6,728 bases of DNA. Origin: JAVZOV01 sp049976445. GTDB lineage: Archaea > Thermoproteota > Thermoprotei > Gearchaeales > WAQG01. This document shows, piece after piece, positions 1 to 6,467 of the stretch. A program made the position numbers and the translations under genes. A model generated the notes under the pieces. It saw only the letters and a list, made by a program, of their open reading frames with translations, did not search any database and was not told the DNA's origin. The DNA lies in NCBI GenBank assembly GCA_049976445.1, contig JBMFIF010000076.1, positions 1-6,728 of the forward strand. Reading direction: 5' to 3'. Position 1 is the first letter of the stretch; each line of letters starts with the position of its first letter.

Positions 1-20
1 CTAGGAAATACAACAAAAAC

Positions 21-66
21 TCATAAAAAGAGGAGAAATCCTCCTCGACCTCACAACATGAAAAGC
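21..66 (+). repeat. Repeat copy A (outer half of a promoter-bearing repeat)
   Basis: These 46 nt match the reverse complement of 6683-6728 base for base. The copy begins with a small hairpin (GAGGAG at 30-35, CTCCTC at 41-46) and ends with a 26-nt block (41-66) that occurs again in direct orientation at 103-128. After base 66 the sequence departs from the other copies, although a degenerate TATA-like stretch (CTTATTT, about 71-77) follows at the corresponding place. The match to the right-hand copy runs to the last base of the window, so the true length of the repeat is unknown. Confidence 0.9.
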
Positions 67-102
67 TGAACTTATTTCATATGGTCAAGGAAAAAGCACA
101 TT

Positions 103-157
103 CTCCTCGACCTCACAACATGAAAAGCGAAAAGCTTAAATATTTTGAAACCATCTC
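103..157 (+). repeat. Repeat copy B (inner half, carries the TATA promoter)
   Basis: These 55 nt match the reverse complement of 6654-6708 without a mismatch. The first 26 nt repeat the block at 41-66 and the rest carries a TATA promoter. Identity stops at base 157, about 6 nt before the first usable start codon of the transporter operon, so the copied unit is the promoter rather than any coding sequence. Copy B lacks the left arm of the hairpin seen in copy A. Confidence 0.92.
129..145 (+). promoter_or_regulatory. Archaeal BRE/TATA promoter of the TRAP operon
   Basis: A purine-rich BRE-like stretch (GAAAAG) is followed by the TATA box CTTAAATA at 135-142. Transcription starting about 26 nt past the box centre would begin near 163-166, exactly at the TTG/GTG start codons of the TAXI gene. 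This implies a leaderless mRNA, which is common in archaea. The box lies inside the repeat and therefore occurs again at the right edge. The start point is inferred from spacing. Confidence 0.65.
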
Positions 158-162
158 TTTAA

Positions 163-1176
163 TTGGTGTTTGGTTTGAGAGGAATTGTACAAAAAACATT
201 AATTTTAATAATAGCTGCGATAATAATCTTAGGAGGAGTTGCCATTGCTTTGTACCTTCAACCCACATCACAGCAATATAAAATAAAGATTTTTACTGGA
301 GGCACTGCTGGTGTTTATTATCCTATAGGTAATGCTCTTGCTGAAATTTTGAATAAATATTCTAATGGAAAAATTCAAGCTGTTGCCCAATCCAGTGGAG
401 CTAGCGTAGCAAATGCTAAGGCTTTAAGTACTGGTGATGCACAATTAGTTTTTATACAGAATGATGTTGCGTATTATGCTTACAAAGGTATTTACATGTT
501 TACTAATGCTTCTATCAATAATATAAGAGGAGTTGCAGTATTGTATCCTGAAATAATTCAAATAGTTGTTAAAGCTGATAGCGGAATTAAGAATTTAATG
601 GATTTAACAAATAAGAGGGTTGCTATAGGTGCAGCAGGTAGTGGTACTGCAGTTGAAGGTGAATTGATTTTAAAAGCTGCTGGACTTTGGGGTAAGGTAA
701 CAATACAAAATTTAGATTTCGCTCAAGCTTCAGAGGCTCTTAAATTAGGACAAATTGATGCTGCATTTATTGTGGCTGGAATACCTACAGCGGCTGTAAC
801 ACAATTAGCAGCAACAACTCCTGTAAATCTTATAAATATACCAAATAATATATTTGATGCTTTAAAGAGTCAAGGATATTTATTCTTTGTTCCTGTTACT
901 GTACCTAAAGATACTTATAATGGTATGACTGCTGATGTTACAACTGCTGCTGTTATGGCTATGTTAGCAGTACGTTCAGATTTACCTGATGATGCCGTTT
1001 ATACAATATTAAACATAATGTTTAGTCATTTAACAGAGCTTCAACAAGCTCATGCGAGGGCTTCTTCTATATCTTTAAATACTGCATTAAATGGTATGAG
1101 TATACCTCTTCATCCCGGCGCTGTGAAGTTTTATCAAGATAAGGGAATTACAATTCCAAGTGAACTTAAACCATAA
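163..1176 (+). CDS. TRAP transporter substrate-binding protein, TAXI family
   Basis: This is the extracytoplasmic binding protein of a TRAP-type secondary transporter; it captures the solute outside the cell and delivers it to the fused permease encoded two genes downstream. An N-terminal membrane anchor (about residues 13-32) has no lipobox cysteine, so the protein is probably tethered by this helix. Family hallmarks are TGGTAGVYYPIG (45-56), SSGASVAN (77-84), AAGSGTAVEGE (157-167), IDAAFIVAGIPTAA (198-211) and the C-terminal PLHPGAVKFY (315-324). The length of 337 residues is normal for the family. The TTG at 163 and the GTG at 166 both sit at the predicted transcription start and TTG at 175 is possible, so the start is uncertain by a few codons. 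TAXI ligands include glutamate-like and other organic acids, but the sequence does not say which applies here. Confidence 0.93.
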   Translation: MVFGLRGIVQKTLILIIAAIIILGGVAIALYLQPTSQQYKIKIFTGGTAGVYYPIGNALAEILNKYSNGKIQAVAQSSGASVANAKALSTGDAQLVFIQNDVAYYAYKGIYMFTNASINNIRGVAVLYPEIIQIVVKADSGIKNLMDLTNKRVAIGAAGSGTAVEGELILKAAGLWGKVTIQNLDFAQASEALKLGQIDAAFIVAGIPTAAVTQLAATTPVNLINIPNNIFDALKSQGYLFFVPVTVPKDTYNGMTADVTTAAVMAMLAVRSDLPDDAVYTILNIMFSHLTELQQAHARASSISLNTALNGMSIPLHPGAVKFYQDKGITIPSELKP

Positions 1177-1177
1177 G

Positions 1178-1669
1178 ATGTTAAAGGCAGCTATAGTAAT
1201 GATATCTATTTTTCTTATTTTTTTAATTATTATTTTTGTGCCTATCGTACCTGTTTTAAAGGTATCTGTTGATGGGAAAAATTTTTTCGTTATTTCGCGA
1301 CATATAATTATTAATATTTCTTACGTACACAGTGTAGAGTTATTAAAAGTGAATGAAGTATTTGTTTTGAAAAATAATGAATTTTATTTAAAAACTTTAA
1401 AGTGGCCAGGTTACGGTGCTGGTTTAATTTCTTCATCTAATGATATTGCAACGGATGGTGATATGAAAATTATTAATGATGAATATGTCTTGGATAACTT
1501 AAATGTCAGTGTAGGAAAGATGATAAGTATTAATACTGACTTTATGATAAACCCAAATGTAACTGTTAATGGTATGAAAATTAATGGTAAAGATATAACA
1601 TTGGAGATCGAAGCGATAAGTTTATTTGAATTATTATGGATTAGGCTTAGAGGTGATGTTTATGGGTGA
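1178..1669 (+). CDS. DUF1850 protein of the TRAP-TAXI operon
   Basis: This is a small membrane-anchored protein of 163 residues. One N-terminal helix (about residues 5-27) is followed by a soluble domain, probably outside the cell. The DUF1850 signature is visible as SYVHSVELLKVNEVFVL (48-64), with HSVE at 51-54 and a conserved Glu at 60, followed by a glycine-rich GYGAGL (78-83). DUF1850 genes are regularly found beside TAXI-type TRAP transporters, and their role is not established. I chose ATG 1178, two bases after the TAXI stop codon, which suggests translational coupling; an in-frame GTG at 1160 would overlap TAXI and add six residues. The stop codon overlaps the permease start by 8 nt. 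An auxiliary role in substrate handling or transporter assembly is inference. Confidence 0.82.
   Translation: MLKAAIVMISIFLIFLIIIFVPIVPVLKVSVDGKNFFVISRHIIINISYVHSVELLKVNEVFVLKNNEFYLKTLKWPGYGAGLISSSNDIATDGDMKIINDEYVLDNLNVSVGKMISINTDFMINPNVTVNGMKINGKDITLEIEAISLFELLWIRLRGDVYG
1650..1657 (+). promoter_or_regulatory. Strong Shine-Dalgarno site that fixes the permease start
   Basis: GAGGTGAT is a full complement to the archaeal anti-Shine-Dalgarno sequence. It lies 4 nt before ATG 1662, inside the 3' end of the DUF1850 gene. It supports ATG 1662 over the upstream in-frame TTG 1626 and ATG 1656, the latter overlapping the site itself. Confidence 0.8.
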
Positions 1670-3752
1670 AGCATATTCAGAATATGAGAGAGCGAAAAAA
1701 GGGTTCTCTGCCTTTTTGATATTGCTTGTAAGTATAATTTTTGCATTGTACGAAATAATCATAGTGATGGGGTTTAATTTTATTTTATATAACTTTCTGA
1801 GAAATTTCGGAATTATTTTACCTTTTATCTTAGTTACTCCTGACATACAACAAAGTATGGCATTTCTTCTTGGGTTAATTTTTCTTTCTACGTTTATAAT
1901 ACATCCTTTACGGAAAAGTATAACACAAATACCAATTTATGATTACTTGTTAGGATTACTAGCGTTTCTTTCTGTATTTTATCTTTACTTAATTTTTCCT
2001 GAAATTGTAAAATCTGGCTATTTAGAATTAACATTTTTAAATCTGATATTTCCATTACTAGCAATATTTTTCTTATTAGAAGCCACAAGGAGAGCTTTAG
2101 GATGGGCATTACCATTAATAGCATTAGCTTTCATATTATTAGGATTATATGCTGAAGGTTTTAATTTGAGACCACTAATAAATCATTTATACTATGCAAG
2201 AGAAGGAATCTTTTCAATACCTTTATATGTTATGACATCTTATGTTTTTGCATTTATATTTTTTGGTTCATTCCTCGAGAAAGTAGGAATAGGTAAGTAC
2301 ATTACTGATTTGATTTTAAGTATGGTAGGAAAAAGAATAGGTGGTCCAGCAAAAACTGCTGTAGTCGCTAGCGCATTAGTTGGTACTGTTTCAGGTAGTT
2401 CTGTGGCAAACGTATTAACAACTGGTACATTCACTATACCCCTAATGAAAAAAGCGGGTTATCCTCCTGAAGTTGCTGGAGCTGTTGAACCTGCCGCATC
2501 AACAGGTGGCCAATTGATGCCCCCTGTTATGGGGGCTGCAGCTTTTGTCATGGCAGAGTTTCTAGGAAGACCCTATAGAGACATAATGATTGCTGGTGCA
2601 ATACCAGCTATACTATATTTCGTGTCAGTCTATATTTTTATTGATAGAGTGACCAAAAAGTTAAGAGTTTATCCTTTAAGTAAAGAGCAGTTACCTTCCC
2701 TTAGATCCATGATAAATAAATCTTATTTACTTCTTCCTATTCCTGTTATAACATATCTTCTTCTTTCAGGATTAGAACCACAATATGCTGTGATAGGTTC
2801 TTTAGGTGTTGCATTAATTACAGCATGGTTTGCTCAACCATCATTAATATTGCCAATTAAAATATTGTTTGCTATAATAGTTTTTATTATTGGTGTAATT
2901 TCATATTTTCTAGGTGTACCCATAGGCGCTTCTATATACTTTTCAGGAGTTATGTCACTCTTTGTTTCAATTATCATAGCGATTATTCACAAAGGTAGTC
3001 ATGGAATGTTTAAGAGTGTGATAGAATCATTTGATGCATCTTTAAGAAGTTCCATAACAGTATTTTTAGCAGCATCGTCTGCTGGTGTTATTCAAGGCAT
3101 TCTCACATTAACAGGTTGGGCTACATTAATAGGTTATAGGTTAATAGATTTCGTGGGAGGTAATATATACCTACTTATGCTATCTGCAATGATAATCAGC
3201 TTAATACTTGGAATGGGTGTCCCAACAACAGCAAATTATATAATAACTTCAACAGTTTCAGGTACAGCATTAGGGCTTGCAATAGCTTCGTGGAATAATT
3301 TACCTTTACCATTGGCGCTTCTTACAGCCCACATGTTTGTTTTTTATTTTGGTATTTTAGCAGATGTTACTCCTCCAGTAGCATTGGCATCATATGCAGG
3401 GGCCGCACTGGCAAAATCAAAATTTTGGAAGACTGCTATAAATGCAACTATTTTTGCTTTGGCAGGATATTTAATACCGTATATTTTTGCTCTAGATCCA
3501 ACGTTACTTATAATACCAATTCAGCAGTGGAATTTTTATGCTTATTACAGAATATTATATGGTCTGTTTAATTCAATACTTAGTATGTTAATGTTGAGCG
3601 CTGGAATTGTAGGATGGCATGGAAAAGAAATTGGTAAAGTTCAGCGAATAGCGTTAGTTATTTTAGGAGTTGCAAATCTCACACCGTACGAATGGTTAAC
3701 GCCAATGTTTGCATTAATATATATTGTTCTTTATTTCTATAATAAAAAATGA
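1662..3752 (+). CDS. TRAP transporter permease, fused 4TM-12TM type
   Basis: This is the membrane component of the TAXI transporter, with the small (4TM, DctQ-like) and large (12TM, DctM-like) subunits in one polypeptide of 696 residues, the usual arrangement for TAXI systems. It drives solute import with an ion gradient rather than ATP. Hydrophobic segments fill nearly the whole chain. Typical large-subunit motifs are TVSGSSVANV (about residue 241), EPAASTGGQLMPPVMGAAAF (about 275), GMGVPTTANY (about 518) and ADVTPPVALAS (about 567). The SGSS and VPTTANY segments are those expected near the transport site. Translation probably begins at ATG 1662, which overlaps the DUF1850 stop by 8 nt. No terminator stronger than a short T-tract (3764-3767) follows. 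The coupling ion and the substrate cannot be read from the sequence. Confidence 0.95.
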   Translation: MGEAYSEYERAKKGFSAFLILLVSIIFALYEIIIVMGFNFILYNFLRNFGIILPFILVTPDIQQSMAFLLGLIFLSTFIIHPLRKSITQIPIYDYLLGLLAFLSVFYLYLIFPEIVKSGYLELTFLNLIFPLLAIFFLLEATRRALGWALPLIALAFILLGLYAEGFNLRPLINHLYYAREGIFSIPLYVMTSYVFAFIFFGSFLEKVGIGKYITDLILSMVGKRIGGPAKTAVVASALVGTVSGSSVANVLTTGTFTIPLMKKAGYPPEVAGAVEPAASTGGQLMPPVMGAAAFVMAEFLGRPYRDIMIAGAIPAILYFVSVYIFIDRVTKKLRVYPLSKEQLPSLRSMINKSYLLLPIPVITYLLLSGLEPQYAVIGSLGVALITAWFAQPSLILPIKILFAIIVFIIGVISYFLGVPIGASIYFSGVMSLFVSIIIAIIHKGSHGMFKSVIESFDASLRSSITVFLAASSAGVIQGILTLTGWATLIGYRLIDFVGGNIYLLMLSAMIISLILGMGVPTTANYIITSTVSGTALGLAIASWNNLPLPLALLTAHMFVFYFGILADVTPPVALASYAGAALAKSKFWKTAINATIFALAGYLIPYIFALDPTLLIIPIQQWNFYAYYRILYGLFNSILSMLMLSAGIVGWHGKEIGKVQRIALVILGVANLTPYEWLTPMFALIYIVLYFYNKK

Positions 3753-3805
3753 TGAAAAATTAGTTTTATTACTTAAATCAGCGTGTTATGAATGACTTTT
3801 ATAGT

Positions 3806-3814
3806 GTTATAATG
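3806..3814 (+). promoter_or_regulatory. Candidate TATA box of the HTH_10 gene
   Basis: GTTATAATG is centred about 26 nt before GTG 3837, which would give a leaderless mRNA and supports that start codon. A second TATA-like stretch (CTTTTATAG, about 3796-3804) lies slightly upstream and would start transcription around 3826. The separate promoter implies that the regulator is not simply the fourth gene of the TRAP operon. Confidence 0.45.
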
Positions 3815-3836
3815 TTTCTTATGTTAAAACATTTTT

Positions 3837-4505
3837 GTGTGTAATGCTAAGCTTATTGTGGTGGTTAGTATTAAGGAGATAATAATAGATGTAAAACTAC
3901 CTATTAATTGCTTAGTTTCATCAATCATGAATGATAATATGTTAATGAAGATTTTGAAAGTGAAACAATTTGGTCCCCATGTTATCAAGGAAACTATCGA
4001 ACTAATGATTTCAAGCGATAAGTTATTAAATGTTATTAATAAATTAAAAGGAAATCCTAATGTGTTGGATGTAAAAATTGTTCGTTTAGATAATGATAAA
4101 GCTTTAATTAATATTGTCGGTATTTTTAATGAAATCTACAAGATTCTTGCTGATCTCGATGTGTTTATTTCTGCAATAAGAAATCTTCATGATGAGTGGA
4201 GTGAACTAGTGTTAATGGTTCCAAATAATAAGGTTCTGAAAAAAATTTTAAAACAGTTACACGAAGTTGGTGTGCAAACGAGAGTGAAGAGTATAGTGTA
4301 TGCTAAGAATAAGACAGTTTTAACATCTAAACAGGATAGCATAATCAGGATTGCTTATGAGTTAGGTTATTATGATTTCCCAAGAAAAACGAATTTAACA
4401 TCCTTAGCTAAAAAACTTAGTTTATCATCTGCAACATTGTCTGAGATTCTAAGACGTGGTGAATATCGTATTATCTCTGGTTATGTGATGGGTAGGATTA
4501 GATAG
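3837..4505 (+). CDS. Bacterio-opsin activator-like HTH_10 regulator
   Basis: This is a probable DNA-binding transcription regulator of 222 residues. The C-terminal HTH_10 domain (about 162-214) is clear: LTSKQDSIIRIAYELGYYDFP followed by PRKTNLTSLAKKL, SLSSATLSEI and LRRGEYRI, in the order typical of the family. Residues 30-155 form an alternating helix/strand region that is poorly conserved in this family and may bind a ligand or mediate dimerisation. GTG 3837 is used because a TATA box lies at leaderless distance; GTG 3858 or 3861 and ATG 3927 (residue 31) are alternatives. It lies 84 nt after the permease gene in the same direction, so local control of the transporter is plausible but unproven. 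No cofactor-binding cysteine cluster or PAS/GAF signature is apparent to me. Confidence 0.85.
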   Translation: MCNAKLIVVVSIKEIIIDVKLPINCLVSSIMNDNMLMKILKVKQFGPHVIKETIELMISSDKLLNVINKLKGNPNVLDVKIVRLDNDKALINIVGIFNEIYKILADLDVFISAIRNLHDEWSELVLMVPNNKVLKKILKQLHEVGVQTRVKSIVYAKNKTVLTSKQDSIIRIAYELGYYDFPRKTNLTSLAKKLSLSSATLSEILRRGEYRIISGYVMGRIR

Positions 4506-4516
4506 TTTACTAAAAA

Positions 4517-4534
4517 TCCCTAATGCATTAGGGA
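4517..4534. promoter_or_regulatory. 18-bp perfect palindrome upstream of the ferredoxin gene
   Basis: TCCCTAATGCATTAGGGA reads the same on both strands. It lies 11 nt after the regulator's stop codon and ends about 7 nt before the likely TATA region of the ferredoxin gene (about 4541-4548). It could be an operator for a dimeric regulator next to the ferredoxin promoter, or the stem of a terminator hairpin for the upstream gene, since T-rich sequence follows. As a hairpin it would have little or no loop, which favours the operator reading. Confidence 0.5.
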
Positions 4535-4568
4535 ATATGTTAATTTATTTGTTTGTATTATAAGCTAT

Positions 4569-4574
4569 GAGGTG
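4569..4574 (+). promoter_or_regulatory. Shine-Dalgarno site that supports the TTG start of the ferredoxin
   Basis: GAGGTG lies 6 nt before TTG 4581. No ATG or GTG start is nearby in frame and the protein aligns with zinc ferredoxins from its first residues, so the site supports this rare start codon. Confidence 0.7.
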
Positions 4575-4580
4575 TAAAAA

Positions 4581-5015
4581 TTGGTTAGGCCCGTAGATTT
4601 TAAATCAAAGCCGATAGATCCAGATTTCGATAAAAAATATCCGGTGACTGGCAAACATCATGATCACGAGGTAAGAGCTGAAGGTATGGAAAGAGAGTCT
4701 GGTGAACCTGGGAAGCCTTATCCTACGAAACTTGGCATTCATGGTACGCATGTGGCAGTGGATTGGGATTGTTGTATTGCTGATGGTGCATGTATGGATG
4801 TGTGTCCGGTTAATGTCTTTGAATGGTTTTTAAATCCAGGTGCTGCTGGTTCAGGTAAAGATAGAATAATAGATCCTAACAATCCGGCTGATAAGGAGCT
4901 TTGGGAGAAGTACAGAACTGATAAAGCAGATCCTGTAAGGGAAGCTGACTGTATATACTGTATGGCTTGTGTTGCTGCATGCCCTGTAGGAGCGATTAAA
5001 GTAACACCACCATAA
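4581..5015 (+). CDS. zfx: Zinc-containing dicluster ferredoxin
   Basis: This is a cytoplasmic electron carrier of 144 residues, expected to accept electrons from 2-oxoacid:ferredoxin oxidoreductases. The N-terminal extension carries the zinc-site histidines His26 and His29 (GKHHDHEV) and His54 (LGIHGTHV); Asp117 (ADPVRE) is the expected fourth ligand. Cluster I has C65-x2-D68-x2-C71-x3-C75-P, with Asp at the position of the missing cysteine, as in [3Fe-4S] sites of this family. Cluster II has C124-x2-C127-x2-C130-x3-C134-P, which fits a [4Fe-4S] site. About 30 residues between the two halves (83-114) are longer than in the Sulfolobus protein and resemble the Thermoplasma version as I recall it. 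The start is TTG with a good ribosome site. The gene faces the glycosylase gene with only 6 nt between stops. Confidence 0.95.
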   Translation: MVRPVDFKSKPIDPDFDKKYPVTGKHHDHEVRAEGMERESGEPGKPYPTKLGIHGTHVAVDWDCCIADGACMDVCPVNVFEWFLNPGAAGSGKDRIIDPNNPADKELWEKYRTDKADPVREADCIYCMACVAACPVGAIKVTPP

Positions 5016-5021
5016 GTTTAA

Positions 5022-5633
5022 TTAAAAGTAAATTTCAAGACCTTTTTTAGTAGCTTCTTTATACATCGTTTCTCTTAATTTTTTAAAATCTTCTTCAATC
5101 TGTGACCGTAATTGAGGGTTATAAAGAGCAGCAGCTGGATGAAGAGTCGGCATGACACGTACGTTGATCCCTGATATTGATATATCAAATAGTTGTCCTC
5201 TAACACTTGTTATATTTTTTATTTTAATCCCAGATTTAGTTAGTATATAATTTGTTGAGTGTCTTCCTAATGTTACAATAATTTTTGGTTTTATTATAGC
5301 AATTTGTTTATCAAGATATGGCGTGCATGTTTGGATTTCATCGGGATATGGATCTCTATTTTCTGGAGGTCTACATTTTACTACATTTGTTATGTATACT
5401 GATGAGCGTGGTATTTTAAGAATATTTACTATTAGTTCAGTAAGGAATTTTCCTGCCGCTCCTACAAATGGCCTTCCTTGAATATCTTCATTATATCCAG
5501 GAGCTTCTCCTATAAACATTATTTCTGCATGAGGATTGCCTTCCCCAGGTACAGCATTCTTTCTAGATTGATGAAGACGACATTTAGTACAAATTTTAAT
5601 CTCATTATTTAGCTTTTCTATTTCATCATTCAT
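5022..5633 (-). CDS. Uracil-DNA glycosylase, family 4 (iron-sulfur type)
   Basis: This enzyme removes uracil from DNA after cytosine deamination, the first step of base excision repair. The protein has 203 residues. Four cysteines at the usual family 4 positions (C15, C18, C87, C103) should bind a [4Fe-4S] cluster. The active-site motif GEAPGYNED (42-50) is followed by GRPFVGAAGKFL (53-64), TNVVKCRPPENR (82-93), TLGRHS (121-126) and the C-terminal loop TLHPAAALYNP (163-173) with His165. The start is ATG 5633, with a TATA-like box about 26 nt before it. It is transcribed leftward and converges on the ferredoxin gene, so the two 3' ends must terminate within each other's coding sequence or in the 6-nt gap. 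Nothing is missing from the catalytic set. Confidence 0.95.
   Translation of the reverse strand: MNDEIEKLNNEIKICTKCRLHQSRKNAVPGEGNPHAEIMFIGEAPGYNEDIQGRPFVGAAGKFLTELIVNILKIPRSSVYITNVVKCRPPENRDPYPDEIQTCTPYLDKQIAIIKPKIIVTLGRHSTNYILTKSGIKIKNITSVRGQLFDISISGINVRVMPTLHPAAALYNPQLRSQIEEDFKKLRETMYKEATKKGLEIYF
5043..5048 (+). terminator. Possible oligo-T terminator of the ferredoxin gene
   Basis: A run of six T on the plus strand lies about 27 nt after the ferredoxin stop, inside the 3' end of the opposing glycosylase gene. Archaeal termination often uses such T-tracts without a hairpin. Because the bases also encode the glycosylase, the run could be incidental. Confidence 0.3.
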
Positions 5634-5913
5634 GAATTATACCAGCGTAAATAAGAAATTATAATAATTTATACTTAAAGCAGAGACTGTCCACTTAACA
5701 TGTAAAAATATGTAATAGTTGATGGCTTATCTGGACAACCTCTTAAAGCACAAGATAAAAATTATAACTAAGAAAACGATCATAAATAGTCATTTTCTAG
5801 AATGAATCGTCTAAATAGGATAAGATTTTTAAATTTTCTTTATTAACTCTTTTATGCTTTATTATCATTCTTATAGAGATAAGATAGCACGTCGCTCTTA
5901 TAATGCTACCAAA
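5634..5913. other. Gene-free interval between glycosylase and phosphatase genes
   Basis: I see no convincing gene in these 280 nt. The left edge holds the glycosylase promoter. The middle contains a 6-bp inverted repeat (TGTCCA about 5689-5694, TGGACA about 5731-5736) and two similar short stretches (CTTAAAGCAGAG and CTTAAAGCACAAG). Most of the rest is A/T-rich. No tRNA cloverleaf and no C/D box pair with good consensus was found. Confidence 0.6.
5655..5664 (-). promoter_or_regulatory. TATA box of the uracil-DNA glycosylase gene
   Basis: On the minus strand TTATAATTTC begins 31 nt before ATG 5633, placing the predicted transcription start within a few bases of the start codon. This fits a leaderless mRNA. 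A second A/T box (about 5669-5679) lies further upstream. Confidence 0.5.
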
Positions 5914-6426
5914 TTATAATTTTGTAACGAATTTAGTTAATGCCATTATTATTCCATGTTCATACAAATCAGTTCTGGAGATAACACCCTTTGTAAGTAT
6001 GCCTATTGCTCCTTCTTCATACTTTACATTTTTTCTTCCTGAGATATCGTCCATAATTGATCCTAGCTCTTCTCCGGATAATAATCTAGGGAGAATTTTA
6101 GATGGGCATTCAAACCATCCGGAAAAACCTGTAGATATTTCTCCAGACTTTGATAGTATGACAATAAATCCCATACAGTAGTATCTCTCGAATAATTTTA
6201 TGATACCCCCTTCGATACCTATACCAAAGTCAGCGTCTTGGACAAGTTTCAATGCATTTTTTGCACGGTTAAAAGAACCGTGAAATACCTGTTCATTGAT
6301 CGGTTGCGAGGGTACACCAGAATTAACATTAACACCTATTACCTCAATATCTTTATAAAACTTGGCGAATGCTCTTCTTGTAGCTTCAATTTTAATCTTG
6401 TTTGTTGAGCCAACTGCTATGATCAT
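5914..6426 (-). CDS. DUF84 (YjjX-type) inosine/xanthosine triphosphatase
   Basis: This is a probable house-cleaning enzyme that hydrolyses ITP and XTP and so keeps deaminated purines out of DNA and RNA. The 170 residues match the family length. The N-terminal nucleotide-binding motif is VGSTNKIKIEA (5-15), followed by SGVPSQPINEQ (36-46), the GIGIEGGI loop (67-74) and GAIGILTKGVISRTDLYE (139-156), all typical of DUF84. The start is ATG 6426, with a TATA-like CTTATTTTTT about 26 nt upstream, again suggesting a leaderless mRNA. A second promoter, in the right-hand repeat, also points toward this gene from about 220 nt away. The protein differs from the HAM1/RdgB family, which has similar chemistry but another fold-level signature. 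The glycosylase next door acts on the same kind of damage. Confidence 0.9.
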   Translation of the reverse strand: MIIAVGSTNKIKIEATRRAFAKFYKDIEVIGVNVNSGVPSQPINEQVFHGSFNRAKNALKLVQDADFGIGIEGGIIKLFERYYCMGFIVILSKSGEISTGFSGWFECPSKILPRLLSGEELGSIMDDISGRKNVKYEEGAIGILTKGVISRTDLYEHGIIMALTKFVTKL

Positions 6427-6446
6427 ATGAATAATTAGTGATGACT

Positions 6447-6456
6447 AAAAAATAAG
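6447..6456 (-). promoter_or_regulatory. TATA box of the DUF84 gene
   Basis: CTTATTTTTT on the minus strand starts 30 nt before ATG 6426, the spacing expected for a leaderless transcript. The same bases read on the plus strand (TAAAAAATA, about 6446-6454) could act as a TATA box for rightward transcription starting near 6476, at the base of the structured element. Confidence 0.4.
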
Positions 6457-6467
6457 GTTTTTGTTTA

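Noticed and set aside
41..128. Two 26-nt direct repeats with a 36-nt spacer look like a minimal CRISPR array.
   Set aside because: Only two repeats exist, the repeat does not resemble archaeal CRISPR repeats that I know, no cas gene is nearby, and the repeat is part of a longer promoter-bearing unit duplicated at the other edge.
119..281. An open frame starting at ATG 119 within repeat copy B, with a matching short frame in the inverted copy (MKSEKLKYFETIS).
   Set aside because: The shared peptide results from the duplicated DNA. The frame contains the TATA box, overlaps the well-supported TAXI gene in another frame and has no family features; the right-hand counterpart stops after a few dozen codons.
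1626..1661. Upstream TTG 1626 as the permease start.
   Set aside because: It adds 12 non-conserved residues and lacks a ribosome site, whereas ATG 1662 follows a complete GAGGTGAT at good spacing.
5634..5913. Possible C/D box guide RNA or tRNA in the interval between the glycosylase and phosphatase genes.
   Set aside because: A GTTGATGG stretch is only a partial C box, no properly placed D box follows, and no cloverleaf can be built.
5903..6181. A plus-strand frame of 92 codons opposite the DUF84 gene.
   Set aside because: It lies antisense to a clear family member, and its translation shows no domain or composition of a real protein.
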